Assembly: GCA_016206405.1 (NCBI GenBank)
Contig: JACQRQ010000261.1
Location: forward strand, 1-58,446
Direction of reading: 5' to 3'
Source of the DNA: Elusimicrobiota bacterium
GTDB taxonomy: Bacteria > Elusimicrobiota > Elusimicrobia > O2-12-FULL-59-9
DNA: 58,446 nt
Within the stretch, counting starts at the first letter, position 1. The number at the start of each line of letters is the position of its first letter. Made by a program: the position numbers and the translations under genes. Positions 8,129 through 15,523 of this stretch are shown here, in pieces. The notes below the pieces were generated by a model, which was not told where the DNA came from, did not search any database, and saw only the letters and a list, made by a program, of their open reading frames with translations.

Positions 8129-8325
8129 TTAAAGCGTCTATATAAGGATATTTAAGAAAAAGGGGCGGGTTCGGGACGGCATAAACAATCCATAGTTTCA
8201 AACCACCCAAATTTTCGGGGGGTCAAAAGCGGAGCGGCACAGCGCGGTTAAATGCCTTTACGGTCAAGGAAGTATAAATTTTGGAAGATAGCTGAAACTC
8301 AATCGCAGGGGGTGAATTAGCGTAA

Positions 8326-8646
8326 TTATACCAGGAGAGTATCCAAACGCTTCTTGATGTCCGCTTTGGAATGGACCCCCACCAATTGCTCTACCAACTG
8401 GCCTTTGTTAAAAAACAGCAGCGTGGGAATGGCCGAGATTTTAAAGCGGGTCGCCGCGTTTGAATGATCATCCGTATTGAGTTTGCCGATTTTTACTTTG
8501 CCGTCGTATTCCTTAGCCAATTCCTCTAGAACCGGAGCCAACATACGGCACGGGCCGCACCAGGGCGCCCAGAAATCGACTACAACCGGTTGCGGGCTTC
8601 CCAGGACCTCTTCGTCGAATGTGGCGTCAGTCAGTTGAACTTCCAT
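8326..8646 (-). CDS. trxA: thioredoxin
   Basis: This 106-residue cytoplasmic thioredoxin has the redox site WCGPC at about residues 29-33, inside FWAPWCGPCRM, and the cis-Pro loop AIPT. Length and sequence are those of a standard TrxA, which passes electrons from thioredoxin reductase to target disulfides. There is no signal peptide. AGGGGA lies six bases before the ATG. No partner reductase is in the window. It is followed by a 197-bp gap before polA in which I see no clear terminator. Confidence 0.96.
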   Translation of the reverse strand: MEVQLTDATFDEEVLGSPQPVVVDFWAPWCGPCRMLAPVLEELAKEYDGKVKIGKLNTDDHSNAATRFKISAIPTLLFFNKGQLVEQLVGVHSKADIKKRLDTLLV

Positions 8647-8693
8647 AATTCCCCTAAGGCAATGATCCGTTTCGGAATGTTTTCGCTAGATTC

Positions 8694-8711
8694 GTCCGCC
8701 GGTCGGCGGAC
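8694..8711. other. short GC hairpin between the receiver gene and trxA
   Basis: GTCCGCC and GGCGGAC form a 7-bp perfect stem around a 4-base loop. It lies upstream of trxA and about 65 bp after the start of the gap from the receiver gene, in minus-strand reading after that gene's stop. No U-tract follows, so it is not a standard intrinsic terminator. It could slow polymerase or be a structured leader. Confidence 0.45.
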
Positions 8712-8774
8712 AGCCAGAGGCGGTCCTGAGCGCAACTGATTGGAAACCACTGACGGTATTTAGGTTAGCACACT

Positions 8775-9191
8775 TCACTTCGGCTTGTCAAGAAGATATC
8801 TAACTTCTTCCCACAAGGTGTCCATGTTGACGGGCTTGGAAAGGTAGGCGTCGGCCCCCGCCAAAAGGCCTTCGGCGCGGTCCGCCGGCTCCGTGTAGCG
8901 GGCCGACAAGAAAACCACAGGAACATTTTTCAGCTTTAGGTGGCGCTTGAGCGCCCGGCACAGCTCAAACCCATGCACATCCGGGAGCTGCACATCCAGC
9001 AGGATCAGCGAAGGGGTCATGTCCTTAAGACAGCGCATCGCGTCCTGGCCGCAGGCGACGGAAAAAACCTGAATTTGTTTCAATGACAGAGCATCGGTGA
9101 TGGTCTCTCGAAAGTGAGCGTCGTCATCGACGACCATAATATCAGGCTGCATCTCCTGAACCCGAAGTTCCTCTTGCATTTCCATGTTCAT
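8775..9191 (-). CDS. single-domain response regulator (CheY-like receiver)
   Basis: This 138-residue protein is one receiver domain with a short N-terminal extension. It has the acidic pair DDD after IMVVD, the phosphoacceptor Asp in LILLDVQLPD (about residue 67), and the conserved Lys in LSKPV. No DNA-binding or enzymatic output domain is attached, so it must act through protein contacts. ATG at 9191 has GGAAG five bases upstream. No histidine kinase is encoded nearby. A second stand-alone receiver lies at 56377-56766, also without a kinase. Confidence 0.93.
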   Translation of the reverse strand: MNMEMQEELRVQEMQPDIMVVDDDAHFRETITDALSLKQIQVFSVACGQDAMRCLKDMTPSLILLDVQLPDVHGFELCRALKRHLKLKNVPVVFLSARYTEPADRAEGLLAGADAYLSKPVNMDTLWEEVRYLLDKPK

Positions 9192-9270
9192 AATCTTCCT
9201 TTTAATAAACGCCCGCTAAAACCTTTGGTCCCCTGCTGCTTTTATATTGTAAACCAATATCCCGCCGCTC

Positions 9271-9358
9271 CATAGGGTCCAAAGACCTAATTTCCCCATA
9301 ACATTGGACCCAGCGCCCCGTAGGCCTTACGGTTACCCGTTTCTAGGCCCTTTGGGCC
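9271..9358. repeat. cluster of short GGNCC-type palindromic motifs
   Basis: Within 90 bp there are AGGGTCCAAAGACCT (9274-9288), TTGGACCC, GTAGGCCTTACGG and TAGGCCCTTTGGGCCGG (9344-9360). Each is a small inverted repeat built on GGNCC. The last falls inside the end of the large membrane-protein gene and encodes its C-terminal Arg-Pro-Lys-Gly-Pro. Related motifs occur at 2745-2758, 18340-18396, 31149-31220 and 40378-40410, always at gene borders. Confidence 0.55.
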
Positions 9359-12300
9359 GGAACAAAGATGTCCAGCCGCCGGCGATTTCTTTCAAGCCGG
9401 CGAGGGTTTCTCCATCCCTGCCGTTGAATATTTTTCGCAGCCAATTCGGGAATTTTTCGCTGACGCTCTTGGCGGCCGCGGATTTCAGCGGATATACTTT
9501 GGGCGCGCCCCAATATAAAACCGCCATCGCCACAAGACCCGCTCCGATGACAGGCATCGCCACTGATTGAAAAGCGGCCGGGGTTCCCGACACCCCGGCC
9601 AGATAGCGCAAAAACCCATAACCGAACGAGAGGGCGATGGCGAAGAAAGCGCTTTGAACGGCGTCGATCCTGGCCCGGAATTCGTAATATTTCTTCGAGT
9701 AGGACTCTTCCCTGAAATAGGAAGTTAAAATGTGGCCTGCCGGGTTATTGAAAAGGCCGATAACCGCCAGGGCCACAAACAGCAGCGGAACGTATTGGAA
9801 CTTGAGGTAAAGGGCTCCCAGGGCGACTACGCTCAGCAGGCTGGCCGTGTTGCCCTGAACCCAGACCTTTTCAGAAACATACGGAGCGGCCGCAAAAATG
9901 CCCGCGGTCAGCCCGCTGCCCAGGGTCGCCGCCAAAGCCTTCCACAACGGCGCCACGGCCGCCCCCTGGGGAAAGAGGAAAAAATAAATCCAAGCCCAGA
10001 CTCCGGCCAGCATGGCCGACCTCAATATGCTGGTTCCAGGCAGCATGGGCGCCGTCAAATAAATCACGGCCGGTATCGCCCCCAAAGACCACCAGCCCAA
10101 CTGCGGCATCGTCAGCGCCAATAAACCGGTCACCAAGGCCGACAGTACGGCCTGCCTGGCAAAATGGTGAAACGGTTTCGCGTTCTCCGCGAGGGTTTGA
10201 GACTTATAAATTCCCGAAAAAGGCTTCCAAGAATCAGGAAGGTTCACCATCGCTATATTGCCCAACAATTGGCCCATAAACAGGGCGCCGATCAAAAGCC
10301 CCAGCACCAAGCCTTGACCCGTGCCGTGCGAAGCCGCCGCCATTCCCGGAAAAGATTCCGCCGCCTTGGCCAGGATAGGAAGAACAACGTTGCGCAACGG
10401 AAATATGACGACGGCGCCCATGGTCGTATAGACCATGGCCGTGCGCATGAAGGCGTTATTCCAGAGAAATTTAAACCCGGGGGAAAGCGGCACGATTACC
10501 AGAAACGCGAGGCTCGCCACCAAAGGCGATTGGAGCCAAATCGCCACCGCCGCCGCCGTGAGGGTGACTCCCGCGATGAGGATATAGCGCCAAACCGAAG
10601 AAGGCTTGCCCGAAGCCGAGGAGGCATCCGCCGGCGTCCCTTTATTGAACGCGCGAGAGAAAATCTCCTTGATTGTCCGCGCCGATCTCTGTATCCAACG
10701 CTTGGGCGTCGTAAAGAGCATCGAAACGGCCATCGAAACCAAAAGCTTCAGCAACTCGCGGCTCTTGGCGCCCGTCTTCTTAAGGCGCTCCGTGAAGGTG
10801 GCGGCCCGGCCGGTGAGGGCCGCCTGGTCCAGTTCGGCGCGGTCCGGCAGCGTCGCCAGGTAAATCAAAACAATAGGAATCTGGGCCACCGCGCCGAGCT
10901 TATAGATGGCGGAGGCCCCGTACGCATCCACCCACCCACCCCCCTTTAAGAAAATTCCGAAGAGAACCTGGATGCCGACAAAAAACAAAGCGAAGATCGC
11001 GTTGGTCGTCTTCTGCCGCTCATGAATGATTTTTCTGTGCGCCTTTTGCACCGCCGGGTCTTGGATTTTGGCCGAGGAGCTGCCTATCATGTCCCGCAGC
11101 ACGATGCGTTCGCCGTTCATGATGCTGTTTAAAATCCAACCATTGACCAAGGAAAGGCCCAGAAGCACCATAAAAGGCCACTCAAGGAAATTCCTATCGT
11201 AGAAAAACGCGAAAGCCGCGTTGGCGGCCAAGCGAACCAGCGTGGAAAGCGACATGCCGTACACGGGCGCATTCTCATCAAAAAGCTTGCCCGTCCAATT
11301 CGTCAAGGAAATTGAAAGAAGCGATCCTAAAGACATCAGCAGCGCCAAGCCCGGCCCCCCCGCTTTGTCCATCGCGACGACATAAAAAGCGATGCCGGTC
11401 ACCGTGAATACCCCCACGGAAAGTATCTTGGCGACCGCATTGCCGACGAGCCCGACCATATCCAGCGGGGGCCCGGGCGGCTCCGGCGCCCGGCTAAGCG
11501 CGCTTTCGACAGGGACCGGAGAGACCCGCCAAAGGCTTTTAAAATGATTTTGGAACGCTGCCGTCCAAGACTCTCTTTTCTCACCGGAGGAAGCGGCAAG
11601 GCTTGGCGTTGACGCCTCCGGCCGGACCTCCGGCTTTTTCATGGCCGCGCTTTCGCTTTGGGCCTCCCGGTTTTTTTGCTCCCGTTCGAAATCCCCCTGC
11701 AATCGCTTCAGCCCGGAGCGCGAGCCTTTCAGCGCCGCTAAAGAGCCGATGAGCGAAAAAAGAGGAAAATGAGCCCCGAAAATAACCGGGTTCCAGGCGG
11801 ACGGGACGGAGAAGGGCAAATCAAACAACCGAACGCCCATCGTCTGGTGGATGAGACCGCTGAACGAAGGCCAGGCCTCCGCGAAGCCGGGAACCGAACC
11901 GATGCCCAAACCGAAAAAAAGCAGCGCCAATCCGCCGACGACCAGCGGCGTCGTGTCATACCCGACGACAGGATCAGGTTTGCCTTGCGCGATGGTGCGG
12001 GCGGCGCGCTGAATTATTTTGTAGGACAAATAGCCGTAAAGCGCCCCCGCGGGAAGGGTGACGGCTAAACTGGGCAAAGCCAACGAAAGGCCGGACACCA
12101 CCTCGGAAAGCGCGGACGCGATGGGCGCCGACAAGGATAGTCCGCCGGCGGCGCCTGCCGAGACCGCCGCCGGAGCGGCGACCGAAAGCATTCCCGCCAA
12201 AGACAAAGAACCCGCCCATTTTCCAAAATGACTCTTGGACTCCGGCGCAGCCGGAGGGGCGCGCGCCCCCAAAGGCCCCGCAACTACGCCGGACTCAACG

Positions 12301-12740
12301 GAGGCCGGCGGGTCTGAGATTAGGCGCTTTTCCCCAAGCATGACCTCTTCAATGCCCTGCCCGGCCGAATAGGCCCCGTCCGTTGATAGATTCGGCTCAG
12401 CGACCGCCTTCAAGTAGGGGGTCAATTCTCGGGTCCGAATTTGGGCCGCCTTAAGAGCGGTCGGCGGCGCGCCCTTTTGAACCGCCGCGGCGGGAAACCA
12501 GCGCGGGTTTGACGCGACCGAACGCGGTCCCCGCAAATGGATCGTGCCGCCGGTCTTCGTCCGGACGGCAAAAGCGCGATAGGGCCCGGCGGAAAGCGAA
12601 TCGTGTCGGCGGCCGGCCCCGGTCCGGCTCCTGCCCGCCACGGCTCCCAGCGCCTGATAGCAGGGGAGTCCCGGCGCGGTGACGATTAATGCCGCGCAGA
12701 GAACCGTCCCAATCAATTGCAGAGGCAACTTCTTATGCAT
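9333..12740 (-). CDS. large MFS-like multi-span membrane protein with long N-terminal extension
   Basis: This protein has about 1,135 residues. Start at 12740 is chosen because AAAGG precedes it and it puts the signal-like segment ALIVTAPGLPCYQALGAV at the N-terminus. That segment matches the N-termini of the proteins ending at 21702 and 29722. A low-complexity region of about 150 residues follows, then a group of hydrophobic segments at about 180-330, a charged linker, and at about 430-1100 a transporter-like region with a dozen or more predicted helices and a central basic cytoplasmic loop. The arrangement suggests a Major Facilitator fold, roughly twice the usual length. Substrate is unknown. 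It is 80 bp after the exported HAD/nuclease gene and probably co-transcribed. Confidence 0.8.
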   Translation of the reverse strand: MHKKLPLQLIGTVLCAALIVTAPGLPCYQALGAVAGRSRTGAGRRHDSLSAGPYRAFAVRTKTGGTIHLRGPRSVASNPRWFPAAAVQKGAPPTALKAAQIRTRELTPYLKAVAEPNLSTDGAYSAGQGIEEVMLGEKRLISDPPASVESGVVAGPLGARAPPAAPESKSHFGKWAGSLSLAGMLSVAAPAAVSAGAAGGLSLSAPIASALSEVVSGLSLALPSLAVTLPAGALYGYLSYKIIQRAARTIAQGKPDPVVGYDTTPLVVGGLALLFFGLGIGSVPGFAEAWPSFSGLIHQTMGVRLFDLPFSVPSAWNPVIFGAHFPLFSLIGSLAALKGSRSGLKRLQGDFEREQKNREAQSESAAMKKPEVRPEASTPSLAASSGEKRESWTAAFQNHFKSLWRVSPVPVESALSRAPEPPGPPLDMVGLVGNAVAKILSVGVFTVTGIAFYVVAMDKAGGPGLALLMSLGSLLSISLTNWTGKLFDENAPVYGMSLSTLVRLAANAAFAFFYDRNFLEWPFMVLLGLSLVNGWILNSIMNGERIVLRDMIGSSSAKIQDPAVQKAHRKIIHERQKTTNAIFALFFVGIQVLFGIFLKGGGWVDAYGASAIYKLGAVAQIPIVLIYLATLPDRAELDQAALTGRAATFTERLKKTGAKSRELLKLLVSMAVSMLFTTPKRWIQRSARTIKEIFSRAFNKGTPADASSASGKPSSVWRYILIAGVTLTAAAVAIWLQSPLVASLAFLVIVPLSPGFKFLWNNAFMRTAMVYTTMGAVVIFPLRNVVLPILAKAAESFPGMAAASHGTGQGLVLGLLIGALFMGQLLGNIAMVNLPDSWKPFSGIYKSQTLAENAKPFHHFARQAVLSALVTGLLALTMPQLGWWSLGAIPAVIYLTAPMLPGTSILRSAMLAGVWAWIYFFLFPQGAAVAPLWKALAATLGSGLTAGIFAAAPYVSEKVWVQGNTASLLSVVALGALYLKFQYVPLLFVALAVIGLFNNPAGHILTSYFREESYSKKYYEFRARIDAVQSAFFAIALSFGYGFLRYLAGVSGTPAAFQSVAMPVIGAGLVAMAVLYWGAPKVYPLKSAAAKSVSEKFPNWLRKIFNGRDGETLAGLKEIAGGWTSLFRPKGPRNG

Positions 12741-12820
12741 GATACCTTTGAACAAAAAAAACCGCCCCGAACAAAAACCGGCCGAAAGGGCGGCTGCCGA
12801 AGCTTTCCTTAATGGAAGAG

Positions 12821-15523
12821 TCATTTGGACCTGCCGTGCCTTTCCTCCATCCTGGCCTGCCGCTTTTTCCGCGCCTCCATTTTCGCGCGCTCATCCTCCG
12901 TAGTCTTGATCATCACCGCGACTTCCCGCATGATTTTGCCCCGCGCCTTGTCCAGGGCGATGGCGCTGAACTCGGGCTCCACCCATTCGGAAGGGTAAAA
13001 AAACACGACGCGAACACCTCTAAGCTTCCGCTTCTCTCCGCCCGCCGACTTATAAGGCACAGGAAGCTCCGCCCATTTAGAGGCGTCCATAAACTTGCCG
13101 CTCTCCGTCACCGCGAACAAGCGGTAGATCAAAACCTGCTCGTCTTTTTCCAACTGCCAGGCGGGCCGGACGGAATTGGTCTTGAAGTCGGCGATGACTA
13201 AATCGGCCACCTCGCCCTTGGGGTCCCGCTTGACCAGCACCAGGTCAAAAGCGCCCCGGAACATATAGCGGGCCAGCACATCGCCGACTTTGCGGGAATT
13301 TTTCCCATACTTGCGCATGATGTAGCTGATGGGAATCTCCCGGCCGTATACCTCGTAGCCTTCTTGCGCCATAAACGCCGCGACCTGATCCACGATGCCG
13401 ATGGCTTCCTGGGCGCCGCCGAATTTATAATCTCCCAGGTTGTCGCCCCGCTCGGGCATGAGGATGGGGCCTTCTTCTTCCGCGAGTTCCTGCTCCCAGA
13501 CGGCGTAAAATTTGGCCGTGATTTCATCCGGGGTCGGACGGCGCCCCTGATGCTGGATTTGATCCAGGGCCCAATCCAAAGTATAGTGCGCCACATGGCC
13601 CTTGAACGTCTGCGCGGGGGTGCCTCCCCTCCGCCGGTAATAGAGTTTTTCTTCGATCCAGCGGTGTCTGTCATATTTATAGGACTTGATGGACGAAGCC
13701 GAAGTTCTGTAATCGTTGGGACGCTGTTCGGTCCACTCGCCTAAAATCGCCTGCATTTCCACGTCGAGCAGAGCATTGCCTTCGATGCCGGAGTCTTTTT
13801 CAAAATACTCCGCCGGCTTGACCGCGTCCGGCACCGCTTTTAAGAGTTCCGGATTTGGAGTCAGCCACACCGATTCCCTTTGGCTGGCGCGCGTTCCGAG
13901 TTGGTCGCCCATCGCCGCATAGATGCGGCCCACCGAATCAAGCGCCGTGGTCTTGCGGATTCTAAATTTGATTTTCCCTTGATCGTCCAACCGCACTTCA
14001 GGCGTAAAAGCGAGCTGCTCCGCCGCCAATTTTTCCTGAAAGCGACCTTTCCACACTTCGGCAGAGACGCCCTCCGGCAAATCGATTTCGAAGGCGCCGG
14101 CGCTCGAGTTCTCCCGCAGCCCCTCCTGTTGTTCGGGCGTCCAGCCTTGCTCCACCGCCAAGTCCAAGGTTATCCGCCGGAAGGCGCGAAAATCATCCGC
14201 GCTGAAGCCGTTGACGCTGACAGGCGAGGGACGGCCGTTTTTATAGATGGAAATAACGGAGCCTCCTTCGCTGATTGAGACGAAGTTGTAGGATAGAAAG
14301 GAGTTCCGCATGGACGGCTGCAAATTCTTCAGCAACACTTTATGAAGAAAATCGTCGTTTTCTCTAGAGCCGAACTCCCGTCCGTCCTGCAGCACCGCCA
14401 AGGTGATGCCGTTTTTCTTCAAATTGGTCATATAGTCGACGATCCTCGCGGAAGGCGGCTCCCGGATCAGCGCCGCGTCGAGAAAAACCACCTTGGGATG
14501 GTAGCGACTCTGTTCCCTCAACGGGTGCCCATCGGAAAGCACCGCGGGGACATCCGGCCGGGCGGCGGGTTCCCAATCCTTGTCTTTGGACCGGTCCTTT
14601 TCCTCTTTCTCCCGGCGGATAAGGTCCGTCGATTTCAGGCTGATCACCCGCACAAGACTCTTGAGATTGACCGGGTCCACGGACAAAAGCTTTCGCAATT
14701 CGGCCTTATTTTTCCATTCCCCATAGCGCTTTGCGTTGCGGATATCGATATGTCTTAAAATTCCCACCAGCTTTTCGCGCAGCCACCCCAGGCCTTTGCT
14801 CTGGATTTGACGTTCGCTAAAAAATTCCATTCCCCGAAGATCCGATTTGCTCAGCTTCTCGATGGGCACAGTTTTGGCGGCCGACACCTGGCTCACAAAG
14901 GCTCCGCCTTGCCCTTTGTCCCGGGTTTTACCCGTCGTCACCTCGACGCGGTTTCCCGCTTGATAGTCCCGCCAATAGGCGCGGCTGCTCTCAAACCACT
15001 TGCTCCCGGGTTCTCCTCGGATTCTTCGCACGACGACGAACTCCTTGGCGGGGTCCCCGTTAAATCGAAGCGGACGAAGCTGCTTTCCGTTTCCATATAC
15101 CGGAGGCCTCGCCGAAACGCCGCCCGCCTCCTGGCGGTCTAATCCCAAGGGCTGGTCGTAAACTTGCCGCAGCATCGCGTAGGCGAACTTGATATCGTCT
15201 TCCTTCCCCTCCCCGGCGTTCTGATTTTCCATGTCGGCGGCGAATTTCTTCAAAGCCGGCGTCGCCGACGGAGCATGGGGGGAAAGATCGGCCGCCGGAG
15301 CGCGGCTGCCCGTTTTGCCGGCCGTCATGGTCGAAAGCGGGTTGCCGGCCTCCTCCCGAATCACGGGCTTATTGAATCCGCGGGTCTTTTTAACCGGCCG
15401 GGCGGGCCGTTGGATGCGCCCCGAGGCAGGCCGGGAGGACCGTCCGCGGAAAGCCGCCGCCGCCTCCTGCAGGGGGGAGAGGGCCAAACCCAGAACCAGC
15501 AACAAACTCAGCGATTTTTTCAT
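12821..15523 (-). CDS. exported HAD-like plus RecB-like PD-(D/E)XK nuclease protein
   Basis: This 900-residue protein begins with a clean signal peptide (MKKSLSLLLVLGLALSPLQE, AAAA cleavage). A HAD-like Rossmann domain starts near residue 344 (KVVFLDAALI, then GITLAVLQDGREF), but the nucleophile motif DxDxT is not kept. The C-terminal part, about 610-860, resembles the RecB-family nuclease fold: SASSIKSYKY, the FKGHVAHYTLDWAL helix, GAFDLVLV with the metal Asp (about 759), IADFKT as the D/E-x-K motif (about 777), and DEQVLIYRL. The nuclease motifs look intact. It overlaps the preceding gene by ATGA. A signal peptide on a RecB-like nuclease is unusual. Domain calls are from motif recognition only. 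Confidence 0.78.
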   Translation of the reverse strand: MKKSLSLLLVLGLALSPLQEAAAAFRGRSSRPASGRIQRPARPVKKTRGFNKPVIREEAGNPLSTMTAGKTGSRAPAADLSPHAPSATPALKKFAADMENQNAGEGKEDDIKFAYAMLRQVYDQPLGLDRQEAGGVSARPPVYGNGKQLRPLRFNGDPAKEFVVVRRIRGEPGSKWFESSRAYWRDYQAGNRVEVTTGKTRDKGQGGAFVSQVSAAKTVPIEKLSKSDLRGMEFFSERQIQSKGLGWLREKLVGILRHIDIRNAKRYGEWKNKAELRKLLSVDPVNLKSLVRVISLKSTDLIRREKEEKDRSKDKDWEPAARPDVPAVLSDGHPLREQSRYHPKVVFLDAALIREPPSARIVDYMTNLKKNGITLAVLQDGREFGSRENDDFLHKVLLKNLQPSMRNSFLSYNFVSISEGGSVISIYKNGRPSPVSVNGFSADDFRAFRRITLDLAVEQGWTPEQQEGLRENSSAGAFEIDLPEGVSAEVWKGRFQEKLAAEQLAFTPEVRLDDQGKIKFRIRKTTALDSVGRIYAAMGDQLGTRASQRESVWLTPNPELLKAVPDAVKPAEYFEKDSGIEGNALLDVEMQAILGEWTEQRPNDYRTSASSIKSYKYDRHRWIEEKLYYRRRGGTPAQTFKGHVAHYTLDWALDQIQHQGRRPTPDEITAKFYAVWEQELAEEEGPILMPERGDNLGDYKFGGAQEAIGIVDQVAAFMAQEGYEVYGREIPISYIMRKYGKNSRKVGDVLARYMFRGAFDLVLVKRDPKGEVADLVIADFKTNSVRPAWQLEKDEQVLIYRLFAVTESGKFMDASKWAELPVPYKSAGGEKRKLRGVRVVFFYPSEWVEPEFSAIALDKARGKIMREVAVMIKTTEDERAKMEARKKRQARMEERHGRSK

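Noticed and set aside
10164..10949. 261-codon plus frame opposite the MFS-like gene
   Set aside because: Its composition (mostly Arg, His, Gln) is that of an antisense frame.
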